A DNA stretch of 64,000 nucleotides from an uncultured Paracoccaceae bacterium (GTDB taxonomy: Bacteria; Pseudomonadota; Alphaproteobacteria; Rhodobacterales; Rhodobacteraceae): positions 124,001 through 188,000 of the forward strand of contig CALSNT010000012.1 in the NCBI GenBank assembly GCA_943787785.1, written 5' to 3'. This document shows positions 44,722 through 53,722 of this stretch, piece by piece (the stretch's first letter is position 1; each line of letters begins with the position of its first letter). Under the pieces are notes generated by a model. That model worked only from the letters and a program-made list of their open reading frames with translations. It searched no databases and was not told where the DNA came from. The translations under genes and the position numbers were made by a program.

Positions 44722-45663
44722 TCATTCCTCCATTTCTGCACGTGGATCGAAACTCATCTCTGCGGCCATTTTTTTGTAGAATTCGCGCCCGGCCTCGGTC
44801 TTCACCGGCGGGTTCACGATCTGCAGTGTGGCGATCAGATTTCCAGGAACCGCACCAGGAAGCCCGCGCCCTTTAAGGCGCAATTTTTGTCCGGACCGCG
44901 CATTTTTTGGCACCTTCAGTTCAACTGAACCCCCTGGCGTCGGCATTCGGATCTTGCCGCCCAGAGCGGCCTCCCATGGGGCGACTGGCAACGTCAGATG
45001 CACGTCGCGGCCCACAATCTGGAACTGCGGATGCGCCGCGAAGACCACTTCCAGAAACAGGTCGCCCGACGGCGCATCACCCAAGCCCGGTGAACCCTGC
45101 CCCTTCAGTCGGATGAACTGGCCTGCAGTTATGCCCTTCGGAATACTGACGCTAACTGAGCGATCCCTGATCCGGACATGGCCCGACGCGTCGACCTGCG
45201 GCACGCGCAACGTCAGGGTCCGTTTTGCGCCCCGGAACACATCGGCGATGTCAACGGTGATGCGTGCGTGCTGATCCTGCCCGCGTAGGTTCTGATCCCC
45301 AGAAAACCCGCTGCCTGGGTGGCCACGCCGGAACAGGGTTTCAAAGAAATCACTGAACGCTTCCGGGTTGACGCCCTCTGCGCCGGCCTCAGAGAACTGG
45401 TAGTCCGATTGCCAGTCCGGTGGTGGGCGAAATTTCTGACCCGGCTGCCAATCTGCACCAAGGGCATCATAGGCTGCACGCTTTTCAGGGTCCTTCAGGA
45501 CGTCATAGGCCTCGCCCGCTGACTTGAAGGCCTCTTCGGATGCCGCGTCCTTGCTGACGTCTGGGTGATGCTTGCGCGCCAGCTTGCGATAGGCGCGCTT
45601 TATCTCATCCGCATCCGCGGTTCGCTTCACTCCAAGGGCCTCATAATAATCCTGAAATTCCAT
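44722..45663 (-). CDS. cbpA: DnaJ-class co-chaperone CbpA
   Basis: From the ATG at 45663 ([20 protein letters not shown]), 313 residues. J-domain with the HPD motif ([15 protein letters not shown]), Gly/Phe-type linker ([11 protein letters not shown]), and two C-terminal beta domains ([30 protein letters not shown]) without the zinc finger of DnaJ, which identifies the CbpA class. It works with DnaK and can bind curved DNA. The upstream frame to 45756 is not supported. An FNR-like box lies 64 bp upstream. Confidence 0.92.
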   Translation of the reverse strand: MEFQDYYEALGVKRTADADEIKRAYRKLARKHHPDVSKDAASEEAFKSAGEAYDVLKDPEKRAAYDALGADWQPGQKFRPPPDWQSDYQFSEAGAEGVNPEAFSDFFETLFRRGHPGSGFSGDQNLRGQDQHARITVDIADVFRGAKRTLTLRVPQVDASGHVRIRDRSVSVSIPKGITAGQFIRLKGQGSPGLGDAPSGDLFLEVVFAAHPQFQIVGRDVHLTLPVAPWEAALGGKIRMPTPGGSVELKVPKNARSGQKLRLKGRGLPGAVPGNLIATLQIVNPPVKTEAGREFYKKMAAEMSFDPRAEMEE

Positions 45664-45726
45664 GCCGCATGACACCCTTGCTCTAACCCGCCGACGGCAG
45701 AATGGCGCACAAAACGGCAGCCATAT

Positions 45727-45740
45727 TTGATCAAGATCAG
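45727..45740. promoter_or_regulatory. FNR/FixK-like box in a divergent promoter
   Basis: TTGATcaagATCAG, 9 of 10 matches to TTGAT-N4-ATCAA, between cbpA (start 45663, minus) and the second universal stress gene (start 45818, plus). Confidence 0.55.
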
Positions 45741-45817
45741 GCGCGCTGATTGACACATCTCAATTCGAGGATCGTGCTCTGAATTAAGTTCCAGTTGATC
45801 CAACAAAGGGCAAACCG

Positions 45818-46672
45818 ATGGAAAATACCACTGACCTACTGATTCTAGACGGCGACTGCGCCGAAAGTGATTTGATCCCGGCGATCGAGCGGGTTCGCGC
45901 GCAAGGTGGGCATCTTACGATTTTGCTTGTCGCCGCCATCCCGCCGTTTCCGCTTTATTCGATGGCTGCGACGCCGTACGGCGGCGTATCGGTGCCCGAA
46001 AACTGGCAGATCGAATGGAAGTCGACATGCGAAGCGCTTGACGAGAAAGCGACCGAAGTGCGCAATGTTCTGCAGCATCAGGATGTTTCCGGCGACGTCA
46101 AAACTGCCTGCTGCGAAGCTGCGATGATGGACGAAGTTGTCGCCCGGCACGCCATGGTTTGCGACCAGGCATACATCTCAAACCGACTGCGCGAAAACGA
46201 GGTCATCTTCCAGAATTTGGTTTACGGGCTGTTGTTCAAATCACCCGTTGGCGTTGTTCTGAATGCCCCCGAGGCCCCAGAATTTGTGCAGCCGAAGAAA
46301 GCCTTTGTAGCGTGGAATACTGGCCTGCCCGCCGCACGTGCGATCCATCAAGCCTTGCCGATCTTACGAGCAGCGGATGAAGTAACTCTTGCTGTATTCG
46401 ATCCGGTGATGACCGAGTATCAAGACGGCGAAAACCCGGGCTCGGACGTAGCGCAATGGCTTAGCCATCACGACTGCAATGTGACCGTTCAGCAATACCC
46501 CAGTGGTGGCATCGAGATCGGCAAGGCAATTTTGTCTCGCGCCAAAGATCTCGGCGCAGACCTGATAGTCATGGGGGCATACGGGCGATCGCGTTTGCGC
46601 CAAAACATTATGGGTGGGACCTCATCGACGTTGATCGAGCAGACCAAAGTCCCGGTACTGATGGCACACTGA
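45818..46672 (+). CDS. Universal stress protein, tandem UspA domains
   Basis: 284 residues. The first UspA unit is degenerate at its start (TDLLILDGDCAESDLIPAIE). The second keeps KKAFVAWNTGLPAARAIHQA and the ATP motif MGAYGRSRLRQNIMGGTSST with VPVLMAH. It is a paralogue of the protein at 41278, with only moderate resemblance. A strong hairpin terminator follows 36 bp downstream. Regulation by the FNR-like box at 45727 is inferred. Confidence 0.87.
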   Translation: MENTTDLLILDGDCAESDLIPAIERVRAQGGHLTILLVAAIPPFPLYSMAATPYGGVSVPENWQIEWKSTCEALDEKATEVRNVLQHQDVSGDVKTACCEAAMMDEVVARHAMVCDQAYISNRLRENEVIFQNLVYGLLFKSPVGVVLNAPEAPEFVQPKKAFVAWNTGLPAARAIHQALPILRAADEVTLAVFDPVMTEYQDGENPGSDVAQWLSHHDCNVTVQQYPSGGIEIGKAILSRAKDLGADLIVMGAYGRSRLRQNIMGGTSSTLIEQTKVPVLMAH

Positions 46673-46708
46673 GCGACGTCGGCGATCTGAACCGGTCCGT
46701 GTATGCTG

Positions 46709-46744
46709 GACGCTCCATCCAACGCCTGTGTTGGATGGAGCGTC
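46709..46744 (+). terminator. Strong hairpin terminator
   Basis: Perfect 15-bp arms gacgctccatccaac (46709-46723) and gttggatggagcgtc (46730-46744) with a 6-nt loop gcctgt, after the second universal stress gene. No long T run follows, so it may be bidirectional stabilising or terminating structure. The rest of 46745-46974 holds no gene I can see. Confidence 0.7.
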
Positions 46745-46974
46745 ATAAGCAAACCAACGAGCCCGTAGTCCCCGGATTCGCGTGAACGTGCCGCCTAGGT
46801 GGTTTTGAGAGCCGTCTGGTTGCTCCGCGGTTTTCTGAGAGATTGCAGCAATTCTCGAACGTCAGGAACGCTGACATAAGACGATTATCGCCAATTCTAT
46901 TGAGAAAATTGAAGGTTGCATGATACCGGCCAGACAATCATATTCAGTTTATCGAATTCGATAAGAGGCTCAGT

Positions 46975-47883
46975 ATGCTCAGCAGGCGAAACTTCGTGAC
47001 GGGCGCCCTGACCGCGCCAATTCTCGCCGGGGCAACCCGCTCAATCGCTCAGGTGTCGATTGGGACCGGCGTGTTGCAGACCGTAAGTGATGGCAATCTG
47101 GTCCTGCCGGCAGATTTCATTTTTGGACCGATGCCCCAGGATCAACTTCCCAAACTGCGCGCCGAATTTGGTCTCGAAGGTGAAACCTTGTTACCGGATT
47201 GCAATCTGACCTTGTTTCGCGACGGTGCGCGGACGGTCCTGTTCGATGCCGGGTCCGGCGCGGACTTCATGCCCTCGGCTGGGAAGTTGGTGAGCAGCCT
47301 CGACGCGATTGGACTTACGCCCGAGGACATCACCCACGTGTTGTTCACCCATGCGCATCCGGATCACATCTGGGGTGTTCTCGACGATTTTGACGACCCG
47401 TTGTTCGCCGAAGCAACCTATATGATGGGCCGTGCCGAGTGGGATTATTGGTGGAACCCTGAAACCGTTGACACAATTGGTGCAGCGCGCGCGCCCTTTG
47501 CCGTCGGAGCCAAGCGCCGGATGGAAGCTATCGAAGATGTAGTGGAATTTTTCGACGATGGTGACGAGGTGCTGCCGGACATCGCTGCGATAGCCAGTTA
47601 CGGGCATACGCCGGGCCATATGGCTTTTGAGGTTCGCGCAGGCGACGATGCGGCGCTGATCGTGGGCGATGCCATCGGCAACCATCATGCGGCCTTTGCC
47701 CGGCCTGACTGGCCTAGCGGTTCAGACCACGATCAGGACACGGCAATTTCGACACGCACGCAGTTGCTGGACAGACTTGCCGGCGAACAAATGCGCCTGG
47801 TTGGTTTCCACCTGCCCGATGGTGGGATGGGGCGGGTCGAACGAACCGGCGGCGCCTATCGTTTCGTTCCGGAGGGCGCGTGA
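46975..47883 (+). CDS. MBL-fold metallo-hydrolase, Tat-exported
   Basis: 302 residues. A Tat signal MLSRRNFVTGALTAPILAGA is followed by a metallo-beta-lactamase fold with the complete metal set: THAHPDHIWG (HxHxDH), GHTPGHM, VGDAIGNH (Asp) and GFHLPDGG (last His). It probably binds two metals and hydrolyses a thioester or persulfide-type substrate in the periplasm; this is inferred from the sox neighbourhood. Its stop overlaps the start of the next MBL gene (TGATG). Confidence 0.88.
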   Translation: MLSRRNFVTGALTAPILAGATRSIAQVSIGTGVLQTVSDGNLVLPADFIFGPMPQDQLPKLRAEFGLEGETLLPDCNLTLFRDGARTVLFDAGSGADFMPSAGKLVSSLDAIGLTPEDITHVLFTHAHPDHIWGVLDDFDDPLFAEATYMMGRAEWDYWWNPETVDTIGAARAPFAVGAKRRMEAIEDVVEFFDDGDEVLPDIAAIASYGHTPGHMAFEVRAGDDAALIVGDAIGNHHAAFARPDWPSGSDHDQDTAISTRTQLLDRLAGEQMRLVGFHLPDGGMGRVERTGGAYRFVPEGA

Positions 47884-48830
47884 TGCGGTCTCTACTACCC
47901 GCACTCGCGATAGCACTCGCGGTACCGGTGTCCGCCAGCGAGGATATCGCTGATCAGTATCCCGGTTCCGTGCTGTATCAGAAACCGGTCGAGGTGATCC
48001 CCCATGTTTGGTCAGCGATCGGGGCGACGGCACCGCCAACGTATGAGAACAGCGGCCACAACAATAATCTCAGCTTCATCGTGACTGGCGACGGGGTGGT
48101 GGTCGTGAACGGCGGTGCAGCTTACGTGCTGGCCGCAGCGCTCCATGACGAGATCAAGGCGGTCACCGATCAACCCGTGAAACTTGTGATTGACGAGAAC
48201 GGTCAGGGTCACGCGATGTTGGGCAATTCCTACTGGGTCGAACAGGGCGTCCCGATACTGGCCCACGCCCATGCCGCAGCCGAGTTCGAGGAGTACGGCG
48301 GCCAGATCCTCGAGGGTATGAAGCGCTACAACCGCGAAAAGGCAGAAGGCACGTTTCTGGCAGGCCCCACTGACACATTCGAGGATCAGCGCATCATCGA
48401 GATGGGCGACTTCCGCATTGAAGTGCTAAGCCTCGGCCCGGCGCACAGCCCTGGCGACGTCTCGGTCTGGTTGCCCGAGCAAGGGCTGGTCATCGCGGGT
48501 GACATGGCCTTTCACGAACGCCTGTTACCGATCTTTGACAATACAATGACAGCCGACTGGCTGGAGACCTGGGATACCAAGTTCGAGGCGCTTGGCGCAA
48601 CTTATGTCATCCCGGGCCACGGCCATCCGACTAACATGGATCAAGTTCGCCGATACACCCGCGATTACCTGGTCTATCTGCGGGAACAGATCGGTGAGCA
48701 TCTGGAGGCAAGCGGTGACCTGGCCGAGGCCTATTACGTCGATCAATCCCCCTATGCGCACTTGGATACATTTGATGAACTGGCCACCCGAAATGCCGGT
48801 CGTGTCTATGAGCAGATGGAATTCGAGTGA
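47883..48830 (+). CDS. SoxH-like MBL-fold protein with altered metal site
   Basis: From the ATG at 47883 (MRSLLPALAIALAVPVSASE, a signal peptide), 315 residues of the SoxH / quinoprotein-relay metallohydrolase type. Where THxHxDH is expected the sequence reads DENGQGHAMLGN, so only the final His is kept. The later ligands are still there: GPAHSPGDVSV, IAGDMAFH and IPGHGHPTN. A one-metal site or loss of catalysis is possible. It is translationally coupled to the intact MBL gene and lies on the edge of the sox cluster. Confidence 0.8.
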   Translation: MRSLLPALAIALAVPVSASEDIADQYPGSVLYQKPVEVIPHVWSAIGATAPPTYENSGHNNNLSFIVTGDGVVVVNGGAAYVLAAALHDEIKAVTDQPVKLVIDENGQGHAMLGNSYWVEQGVPILAHAHAAAEFEEYGGQILEGMKRYNREKAEGTFLAGPTDTFEDQRIIEMGDFRIEVLSLGPAHSPGDVSVWLPEQGLVIAGDMAFHERLLPIFDNTMTADWLETWDTKFEALGATYVIPGHGHPTNMDQVRRYTRDYLVYLREQIGEHLEASGDLAEAYYVDQSPYAHLDTFDELATRNAGRVYEQMEFE

Positions 48831-49003
48831 AAAAGAACGCTGGTGTTAGCGCCGCATGGCGACGCTGAACCGTGACCCAGAAAATTTTCCAAACCGAGCG
48901 TTCTGTTCTCACAGAGTAGAATAACGCGAATTCTGTCCTTCGTGGCTTCATTGACTCTGGGCCGATGCGGAAACATGTCCCGATCTGATGATTTATTCGG
49001 GGC

Positions 49004-50059
49004 ATGATGATGCTGCTTGAACTCTATGACTTCGGATTGGAAGCGCGCACGCTTCACCTGCTTGCTGGCGCTCTGTTGGGGCTGGTTTTCGGAGCTGCCG
49101 CCCAAATCACGCGGTTCTGCCTGCGTCGCGCCGTGGCTGGGCCACAGGAAGACCGGGCCGAAGCCGGTGCTGTCTGGCTGGCGGCCCTTGCCGCCGCCGT
49201 GGTCGGCTTTGCGCTTTCTGCGTCCCTGGGCTTTGTCGACCTTGGAGATCACCGGTTCCTCTCTGCCGACCTGCCGCTTGCAGCGATTGTCCTGGGCGGC
49301 CTGGCATTTGGTGCCGGGATGGTGCTGACACGCGGCTGCGTCTCTCGCCTGACTGTCCTTTCGGGCACCGGAAACCTTCGCGCGGCGTTCGTTCTGCTGG
49401 TCTTTGCCGTCACGGCACATGCAACGCTGAAGGGCATTCTGGCTCCGCTGCGCACCAGCATTGGAGCTTTCACTGTTGACGCCCCCTTTGCCAGCCTTGC
49501 CGCCTCGACCGCCGGATTAGCCGCGTTGGTGTTGTTGGTTGTCGCACTGGCGGCCACCCTGACCGTAAGGACCAGACCGCGCATGCTGCATCTGGCGCTT
49601 GCCGGCCTGATCGGCCTCGTTGCCGTTGGCGGCTGGGCCGCAACCAGCGTGCTCCTTTTTGACGAATTCGACCCGCTGACCGTGCAATCCGCGGCCTTCA
49701 CCCTACCATGGAGCGACACGTTATTCTGGACCGTTGCCTCGTCCGCCATCCCCGCCGGGTTCGGGGTAGGCTTCATAGGTGGCGTGGTGAGTGGAAGTTA
49801 CCTGAGCGCAGCTGCGCGTGGCGAGATCAAGTTGTTTAGCTTCGAAAGCCCGCGCCAGACTCTGCGTTACGGCGTCGGTGGCGTCCTGATGGGGTTCGGT
49901 GGCGTTCTGGCTGGCGGATGCACAGTGGGCGCTGGCCTGTCTGGTGTAGCTTCCGGCAGCGTCGCGGCGATCATCGCCTTGGTATCCATCGGCTTGGGTG
50001 GTTGGGCAACAGCTGCGGCCCTTAGCGGCACCAACCGCGTGGTGACCGCGGCCGTCTGA
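49004..50059 (+). CDS. YeeE/YedE-family transporter
   Basis: 351 residues, about nine helices. The two-fold family pattern is visible: AAQITRFCLRRAV and GAGMVLTRGCVSRLTVLSGT in the first half, and GFGGVLAGGCTVGAGLSGVA in the second, with conserved Cys of TsuA-like thiosulfate importers. Role: uptake or export of thiosulfate or another sulfur compound. It is convergent with hemA and 170 bp after the SoxH-like gene. A second member of identical length lies at the other end of the sox cluster. Confidence 0.82.
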   Translation: MMMLLELYDFGLEARTLHLLAGALLGLVFGAAAQITRFCLRRAVAGPQEDRAEAGAVWLAALAAAVVGFALSASLGFVDLGDHRFLSADLPLAAIVLGGLAFGAGMVLTRGCVSRLTVLSGTGNLRAAFVLLVFAVTAHATLKGILAPLRTSIGAFTVDAPFASLAASTAGLAALVLLVVALAATLTVRTRPRMLHLALAGLIGLVAVGGWAATSVLLFDEFDPLTVQSAAFTLPWSDTLFWTVASSAIPAGFGVGFIGGVVSGSYLSAAARGEIKLFSFESPRQTLRYGVGGVLMGFGGVLAGGCTVGAGLSGVASGSVAAIIALVSIGLGGWATAAALSGTNRVVTAAV

Positions 50060-50062
50060 GGG

Positions 50063-51280
50063 TTACTGCGCCGCCATAGGCACACGCGCCAGCTGGCATT
50101 GCGTCCAGAGGTCTTCCAGCGCTGACACCAACCCATCGACGTCCGCCTGAGAGTGAACCGGTGATGGCGTTATCCGCAACCGCTCGGTTCCTTTCGGAAC
50201 CGTGGGGTAGTTTATTGGCTGGATATAGATGCCGTGATCGTCCAGCAGCCGGTCCGAGATGTACCGGCATTTCACCGGATCGCCGACCATCACCGGAATG
50301 ATGTGGCTGGGGTTATCGATATGCGGCAAACCGATATCGTCCAGACGTGCGCGAACCTCGGCCACCCGCGCCTGATGCATTGCGCGCTCAGTGCTGCTGA
50401 CTTTCAGATGCTGGATCGAAGCCGCCGCCCCCGCCGCGACCGCTGGGGGCAGCGCAGTGGTGAATATGAATCCGCTGGCGAATGAACGCACAAAATCGCA
50501 CAGCGTTGCCGAAGCTGCGATGTACCCGCCCATTACACCAAACGCCTTGCCCAATGTGCCTTCGATCACGCTCAGCCGGTCCATGACCCCCTCGCGTTCA
50601 GCGATGCCGCCACCGCGCGGACCATAGAGGCCAACGGCGTGAACTTCGTCCAGATAGGTCATCGCGCCATACCGATCGGCGAGATCGCAAATCTCGGCAA
50701 TCGGAGCGATGTCGCCGTCCATTGAATAGACGCTTTCAAAGGCGACCATCTTCGGCGTATTTGCCGGAAGGGCCCGCAATTTCGCCTCCAGATCGTCCAG
50801 ATCATTGTGCTTCCAGATCACTTTGCTTGCGCCGGAATGGCGGATACCTTCGATCATCGAGGCATGGTTCAGCGCATCCGACAGCACGACCAGCCCCGGA
50901 ATACGCGCGCACAGTGTGCCAAGCGCGGCCCAGTTTGACACATAGCCCGAAGTGAACAGCAGCGCTGCCTCCTTACCGTGCAGATCGGCGAGTTCAGCCT
51001 CAAGCAGAACATGATCGTGCGAAGTGCCGGAAATATTGCGCGTCCCACCCGCGCCCGCGCCAGTGCGATCCAAAGCTTCGTGCATCGCGGCTAGCACCTT
51101 CGGGTGCTGGCCCATGCCGAGGTAATCGTTCGAGCACCAGATCGCCACCTCGCCCGGCCCGTTATGACATGTAGCGGAGGGAAACGCACCGCGATGCCGT
51201 TCTAGCTCGGCAAAGAAGCGGTAGTTGTGTTCGTCCTTCAGCTTGGTCAGCTGATTTGCAAGGATGGCTTCGTAATTCAT
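50063..51280 (-). CDS. hemA: 5-aminolevulinate synthase
   Basis: 405 residues; makes 5-aminolevulinate from glycine and succinyl-CoA, the first step of tetrapyrrole synthesis in alphaproteobacteria. The PLP-dependent alpha-oxoamine synthase fold is shown by [36 protein letters not shown], and the Schiff-base Lys in [14 protein letters not shown]. It starts 6 bp after the DUF302 gene, making it the last gene of the minus-strand sox-side unit. The c-type haem demand of SoxXA and SoxD may explain the linkage, an inference. A second hemA elsewhere cannot be excluded. Confidence 0.96.
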   Translation of the reverse strand: MNYEAILANQLTKLKDEHNYRFFAELERHRGAFPSATCHNGPGEVAIWCSNDYLGMGQHPKVLAAMHEALDRTGAGAGGTRNISGTSHDHVLLEAELADLHGKEAALLFTSGYVSNWAALGTLCARIPGLVVLSDALNHASMIEGIRHSGASKVIWKHNDLDDLEAKLRALPANTPKMVAFESVYSMDGDIAPIAEICDLADRYGAMTYLDEVHAVGLYGPRGGGIAEREGVMDRLSVIEGTLGKAFGVMGGYIAASATLCDFVRSFASGFIFTTALPPAVAAGAAASIQHLKVSSTERAMHQARVAEVRARLDDIGLPHIDNPSHIIPVMVGDPVKCRYISDRLLDDHGIYIQPINYPTVPKGTERLRITPSPVHSQADVDGLVSALEDLWTQCQLARVPMAAQ

Positions 51281-51286
51281 CGGTGT

Positions 51287-51712
51287 TCAGTTCTCGGCAG
51301 CTTGTTGGATTATCGAGTCGAGCAGACCCTCAACCTTGTCCATCGGCCCATCGGGATAGTCCCGGCGTCCGATTGTCACCCCATCGTCCGTTTCAACGAC
51401 GAAAATGCCGTACGGGCAATGGGCAATGTTCATCGGGTCGGCCTCCATCACCTCGCGGCTGACAACGGCTGAGCAGAACACGAAGATTTCCGCTTCCTTG
51501 AACAGCATCTTGTCACTGCCGACGTCCGCGCCGGTTCGAGCCAGCATTTCGCCAACATGACTGACGTAGTCGATCACCAGCCCTTGACCAATGATCGCAC
51601 TTTCGACGGCAAAGGCCGCATCGTCAAAGGTGCCTTCAAAGGGATAGATCGCGGCGTCCTGCGCCAAGACGGGCGTCGCGCTTAGCAATAGGGGCATCAG
51701 AAATCGTTTCAT
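51287..51712 (-). CDS. DUF302 exported protein
   Basis: From the ATG at 51712 (MKRFLMPLLLSATPVLAQ, signal peptide), 141 residues. The DUF302 pattern is FEGTFDDAAFAVESAIIGQG, LFKEAEIFVFCSAVVSREVM, MNIAHCPYGIFVVETDDG. DUF302 proteins are common beside sulfur-oxidation genes but uncharacterised; two Cys (FCSAV and AHCPYG) could react with sulfur species. Between dsrE-like and this gene are a hairpin and an FNR-like box. Confidence 0.75.
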   Translation of the reverse strand: MKRFLMPLLLSATPVLAQDAAIYPFEGTFDDAAFAVESAIIGQGLVIDYVSHVGEMLARTGADVGSDKMLFKEAEIFVFCSAVVSREVMEADPMNIAHCPYGIFVVETDDGVTIGRRDYPDGPMDKVEGLLDSIIQQAAEN

Positions 51713-51740
51713 GTGTGTCACCTCGGTTGTCTAGTAAAGC

Positions 51741-51760
51741 TGCCCGGCCTACGCCGGGCA
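51741..51760 (-). terminator. GC hairpin in the DUF302 leader
   Basis: tgcccggc-ctac-gccgggca, an 8-bp stem with a 4-nt loop between the DsrE-like and DUF302 genes. On the minus strand it is followed by a weak T-rich stretch, so it could partly terminate transcription coming from soxD/dsrE, or lie in the leader of a separate promoter. Confidence 0.45.
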
Positions 51761-51764
51761 AGCG

Positions 51765-51778
51765 ATGATCTGGATCAA
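51765..51778. promoter_or_regulatory. FNR/FixK-like box upstream of DUF302-hemA
   Basis: ATGATctggATCAA, 9 of 10 matches to TTGAT-N4-ATCAA, 53 bp before the DUF302 start. Could place DUF302-hemA under oxygen control separately from sox. Confidence 0.45.
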
Positions 51779-51796
51779 TTCACGAGAAGTTTCGGA

Positions 51797-52246
51797 TCAA
51801 GGCCGGATCACCGTCCAGCCAGCCTCGTTCAGCGTCATCAAATCGACAACCCCAGCCGGAACATGTTCTGCGATCTCGACTATCGGGATATCCTTGCCCT
51901 CTTTCTTGCTCATACCGGTGATGGTGTTGCCACATGCAGCGAAGCTGACATTAGGCATCGAGGCTCCAAATGAATTGAGGCGTTCCAGAACCGGAGAGGT
52001 GTCAGTGCGCAGCATGTGCAGCCCGGCATTGAATGCAACGATGCGGATTTCGACCGTTTCACCGATGCTTTCGTAGTGCCGCGTGACATTGGCAGCCACG
52101 TTCAGAACCGTGGTCATTTTCTGGGGGTCATTATCACTGACCTGAAGCGCCAGGCGGTGATCGGTGAAACTTTCTTCAGCGGCCATTGTCTGAAGCGGAA
52201 TCAAACTCAGCGCCAATATAGCCAAAGCTTTCAGGAACTTGGTCAT
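51797..52246 (-). CDS. DsrE-family exported protein
   Basis: 149 residues with signal peptide (FLKALAILALSLIPLQTMAA). A DsrE-like fold follows: ALQVSDNDPQKMTTVLNVAA, VEIRIVAFNAGLHMLRTDTS and NVSFAACGNTITGMSKKEGK, in which the single Cys sits at the position used by DsrE/TusD proteins for sulfur transfer. A periplasmic persulfide carrier in the sox pathway is a reasonable inference. It starts 42 bp after soxD. Confidence 0.78.
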   Translation of the reverse strand: MTKFLKALAILALSLIPLQTMAAEESFTDHRLALQVSDNDPQKMTTVLNVAANVTRHYESIGETVEIRIVAFNAGLHMLRTDTSPVLERLNSFGASMPNVSFAACGNTITGMSKKEGKDIPIVEIAEHVPAGVVDLMTLNEAGWTVIRP

Positions 52247-52288
52247 TTTATTTCTCCGGTTAGATTGAGGGCAAATAGAAATGCCAGT

Positions 52289-53722
52289 TCAACCTCCGAA
52301 TGATCGGAGGTACTCTGTTACGGCTTCAATGTCCGCTTCACTCTTTAGACCGGCAAAGCTCATCTTGGTGCCTTGCAGATACGCTTTGGGATTTGCCAGA
52401 AATGCAGCGAGGCTTTCGTTGTCCCACACCTGCCCAGCATCGGCGGCGCTCTGAAACGCGTTGGAATATCTGAAACCGTCCAATCCGCCGATCGTACGCC
52501 CCAAGACGCCATTGAGATGCGGCCCGGTCTTGTTCCTGGCGCCCTCGCCAACCGAGTGACACGATTTGCAGCGCCGGAACGCCTTTTCGCCAGCGGCCAT
52601 AAGGGCCGGATCGGGTGCATCTGCGTCTTTGATTGCGACAGGCGCCTCTGCATTGGCGACTTGCGCAACGGGTTCATCCTCTGCAACTCCGCCCTCGCCC
52701 ATGTGAACACTTCCGGCGACCCGCTCCTTGCCCCATTCGACCCCGCCGAGCGCGGCAAGTTGCTGTTCCATGAAACTTTCAGCCATCGACCCGTCATCAG
52801 CCGGAGTCACACCCACATCCGTCGATTTCCGGGTGATCGTGGCGGCTGTCGCTTTGCAGTTCGCCATACAGGGCTCGGCGTGCCATTGCGCGTATTCGAC
52901 CTCGTCGCGATCATCGACCACGAAGCCATCGACATTGCCCAAAGTCACATTGCTGAACGTGGCTTGGCTGAGGGTGAAATCTTCGTCCACCACATCGTTG
53001 GAAAAAAGGATGTAGGCGGTGATCGCGTAGACCTCATCATCGCTCAGCGTACCTGCGTTTCCGAAGGGCATCGAGCGATGCACGTAGTCCCAGACGGTCG
53101 ACAGATAAGGCCAGTAGGATCCCACCGTCTTGACCGGATCTTCATCGGCCAGAGTATCGAACCCGCCAGCCAGCACCGGCCAGTTATCGCGGCCTTCGGC
53201 GAAATCGCCGTGGCACGAGGCGCATTTTTCGGTGAAGACCTCTTCGCCCGTCAAGACGTCGCCCGACCCACCGGGAAGGCCGCGCCCATCGGGCAGAACA
53301 TCAACGTCCCAGGCGGCAATCTCCTCGGGCAGCGCGGCGCGGCCCAGATTGAGCGGTTGACCCGATTCAGCTGTCATCGGCTCAGCGGTCGGCTGTGCTG
53401 CGCCCGACGGGACGGACTGAAGCTGGGCCTGCAGCGCCGCAATCTGCCGCTCGGCACTCTCGGCCTGCTGTGCTGCCGCGGCGCGCAGCTCGGCCATCTG
53501 CGCCACCGTCGCCGCCTTCAAATCGCCCAGCGCAGCCTCCAGATCGCCCGTTTCGGCGGACTGTGCAGTGAATGCGGCGCGCGCTTCGTCAAGACTGGTC
53601 TGCAACGTCGCGATCCGATCCTCGCCGTACCCATTCGTCGACACTCCGTATGCCACACCCAGCAACAGCGCAGTGCCTCCGGCCGCTGAAATCGCGAGAC
53701 TGGAATTAGGAAACTTCGACAT
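52289..53722 (-). CDS. soxD: SoxD, dihaem cytochrome subunit of sulfane dehydrogenase
   Basis: From the ATG at 53722 (MSKFPNSSLAISAAGG), overlapping the soxC stop, 477 residues. A single N-terminal helix is followed by an Ala/Gln-rich coiled coil (residues ~30-100), the first haem domain (EKCASCHGDFAEGRDNWPVL), a linker, and a C-terminal cytochrome domain (FRRCKSCHSVGEGARNKTGP, axial Met in GTKMSFAGL). SoxCD removes six electrons from the sulfane sulfur held on SoxY. The coiled coil makes it longer than the ~380-residue Paracoccus SoxD. Confidence 0.93.
   Translation of the reverse strand: MSKFPNSSLAISAAGGTALLLGVAYGVSTNGYGEDRIATLQTSLDEARAAFTAQSAETGDLEAALGDLKAATVAQMAELRAAAAQQAESAERQIAALQAQLQSVPSGAAQPTAEPMTAESGQPLNLGRAALPEEIAAWDVDVLPDGRGLPGGSGDVLTGEEVFTEKCASCHGDFAEGRDNWPVLAGGFDTLADEDPVKTVGSYWPYLSTVWDYVHRSMPFGNAGTLSDDEVYAITAYILFSNDVVDEDFTLSQATFSNVTLGNVDGFVVDDRDEVEYAQWHAEPCMANCKATAATITRKSTDVGVTPADDGSMAESFMEQQLAALGGVEWGKERVAGSVHMGEGGVAEDEPVAQVANAEAPVAIKDADAPDPALMAAGEKAFRRCKSCHSVGEGARNKTGPHLNGVLGRTIGGLDGFRYSNAFQSAADAGQVWDNESLAAFLANPKAYLQGTKMSFAGLKSEADIEAVTEYLRSFGG

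Noticed and set aside
52373-53689. Plus-strand 438-residue ORF opposite soxD
   Set aside because: Mirror frame of a GC-rich cytochrome gene; Arg/Gly/His-rich, no ribosome-binding site, no family likeness.
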